The notes under the pieces are model-generated. The model saw only the letters and a program-made list of their open reading frames with translations. It was not told the origin of the DNA and did no database searches. 64,000 bases of DNA, taken from NCBI GenBank assembly GCA_029820295.1, contig JALGVA010000030.1, positions 1 through 64,000 on the forward strand. Reading direction: 5' to 3'. Positions 63,677 through 64,000 of the stretch are shown here, in pieces (within the stretch, counting starts at the first letter, position 1; the number at the start of each line of letters is the position of its first letter). Source of the stretch: Candidatus Zipacnadia bacterium (GTDB lineage Bacteria > Armatimonadota > Zipacnadia > Zipacnadales > UBA5352). The translations under genes were made by a program, and so were the position numbers.

Positions 63677-64000
63677 ATGGCCGAGCAGATCACGCTGGGC
63701 GTGTTCGCCTCCGGCGGCGGCACGAACTTCCAGTCGATTATCGACAACTGCGAGTCGGGCGCCATCGACGCGCGCGTCGCGGTGCTCATCAGCAACCGCA
63801 AGGATGCCGGAGCGCTTGACCGTGCGCGCCACCACGGCATCGCCACCGAGGTCGTCCCCGTCGGCAAGGACCTTTCGGAGCGGTTCCACGCCGCCGACCG
63901 CCAGCACGTGAAGCTGCTGCGCGAGCACGGCGTGGACCTGGTCTGCCTGGCTGGATACATGCGCCGCATCGGCACCGGCGTGCTCGAGGCGTTTGACCGG
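63677..64000 (+). CDS. purN: Phosphoribosylglycinamide formyltransferase, N-terminal part (3' truncated by window edge)
   Basis: ITLGVFASGGGTNFQSIIDNCESGAIDARVAVLISNRKDAGALDRA; LVCLAGYMRRIG. Confidence 0.94.
   Translation, partial: MAEQITLGVFASGGGTNFQSIIDNCESGAIDARVAVLISNRKDAGALDRARHHGIATEVVPVGKDLSERFHAADRQHVKLLREHGVDLVCLAGYMRRIGTGVLEAFDR

Noticed and set aside
1-64000. CRISPR arrays, tRNA/rRNA genes, prophage or transposase genes, classical defence systems
   Set aside because: No regularly spaced repeats, cloverleaf, rRNA core sequence or recognisable phage, transposase or restriction-modification protein seen on either strand.

Overview
High-GC bacterial chromosomal window, densely coding, with no rRNA, tRNA, CRISPR array, phage or transposase recognised. 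The left edge cuts miaA and the right edge cuts purN. Housekeeping blocks: miaA-hfq-dapF-dapL-hflX, thyX, a sigH-like sigma factor, glyQ-glyS, dgt, lptF/G-acpS-L,D-transpeptidase, bioY-sirtuin, and purN. Between them lie many catabolic and secreted-enzyme genes: three URO-D-like methyltransferases, three Gfo/Idh/MocA oxidoreductases, three sugar-phosphate isomerases, DUF2961/GH172-like, GHL10-like, DUF4091-like, GH95-like, sialidase, heparinase-like, and a long ADP-ribosylglycohydrolase. There are also two intact DUF1559/H-X9-DG pseudopilin-like genes and one decayed copy. This gene mix (pseudopilins, LptF/G, DapL, SigH-like factor) suggests an Armatimonadota-like diderm lineage; that is inference, not demonstrated. 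Most interesting leads: (1) a tightly packed six-gene minus-strand operon (4138-10016) with two adjacent paralog pairs; (2) a pseudopilin pseudogene with three independent lesions; (3) a ~395-nt hairpin-rich untranslated region before sigH; (4) a 352-bp element with 24-bp inverted repeats between tandem pilin genes; (5) a stand-alone GlmS-like glutaminase with a new C-terminal domain; (6) an orphan Flp-like pilin and an orphan multi-TM protein. Names come from recognising protein motifs by eye; no database search was run. Coordinates follow the supplied ORF track, with starts adjusted where the sequence supports it; hairpin and promoter coordinates were hand counted and could be off by 1-2 nt.
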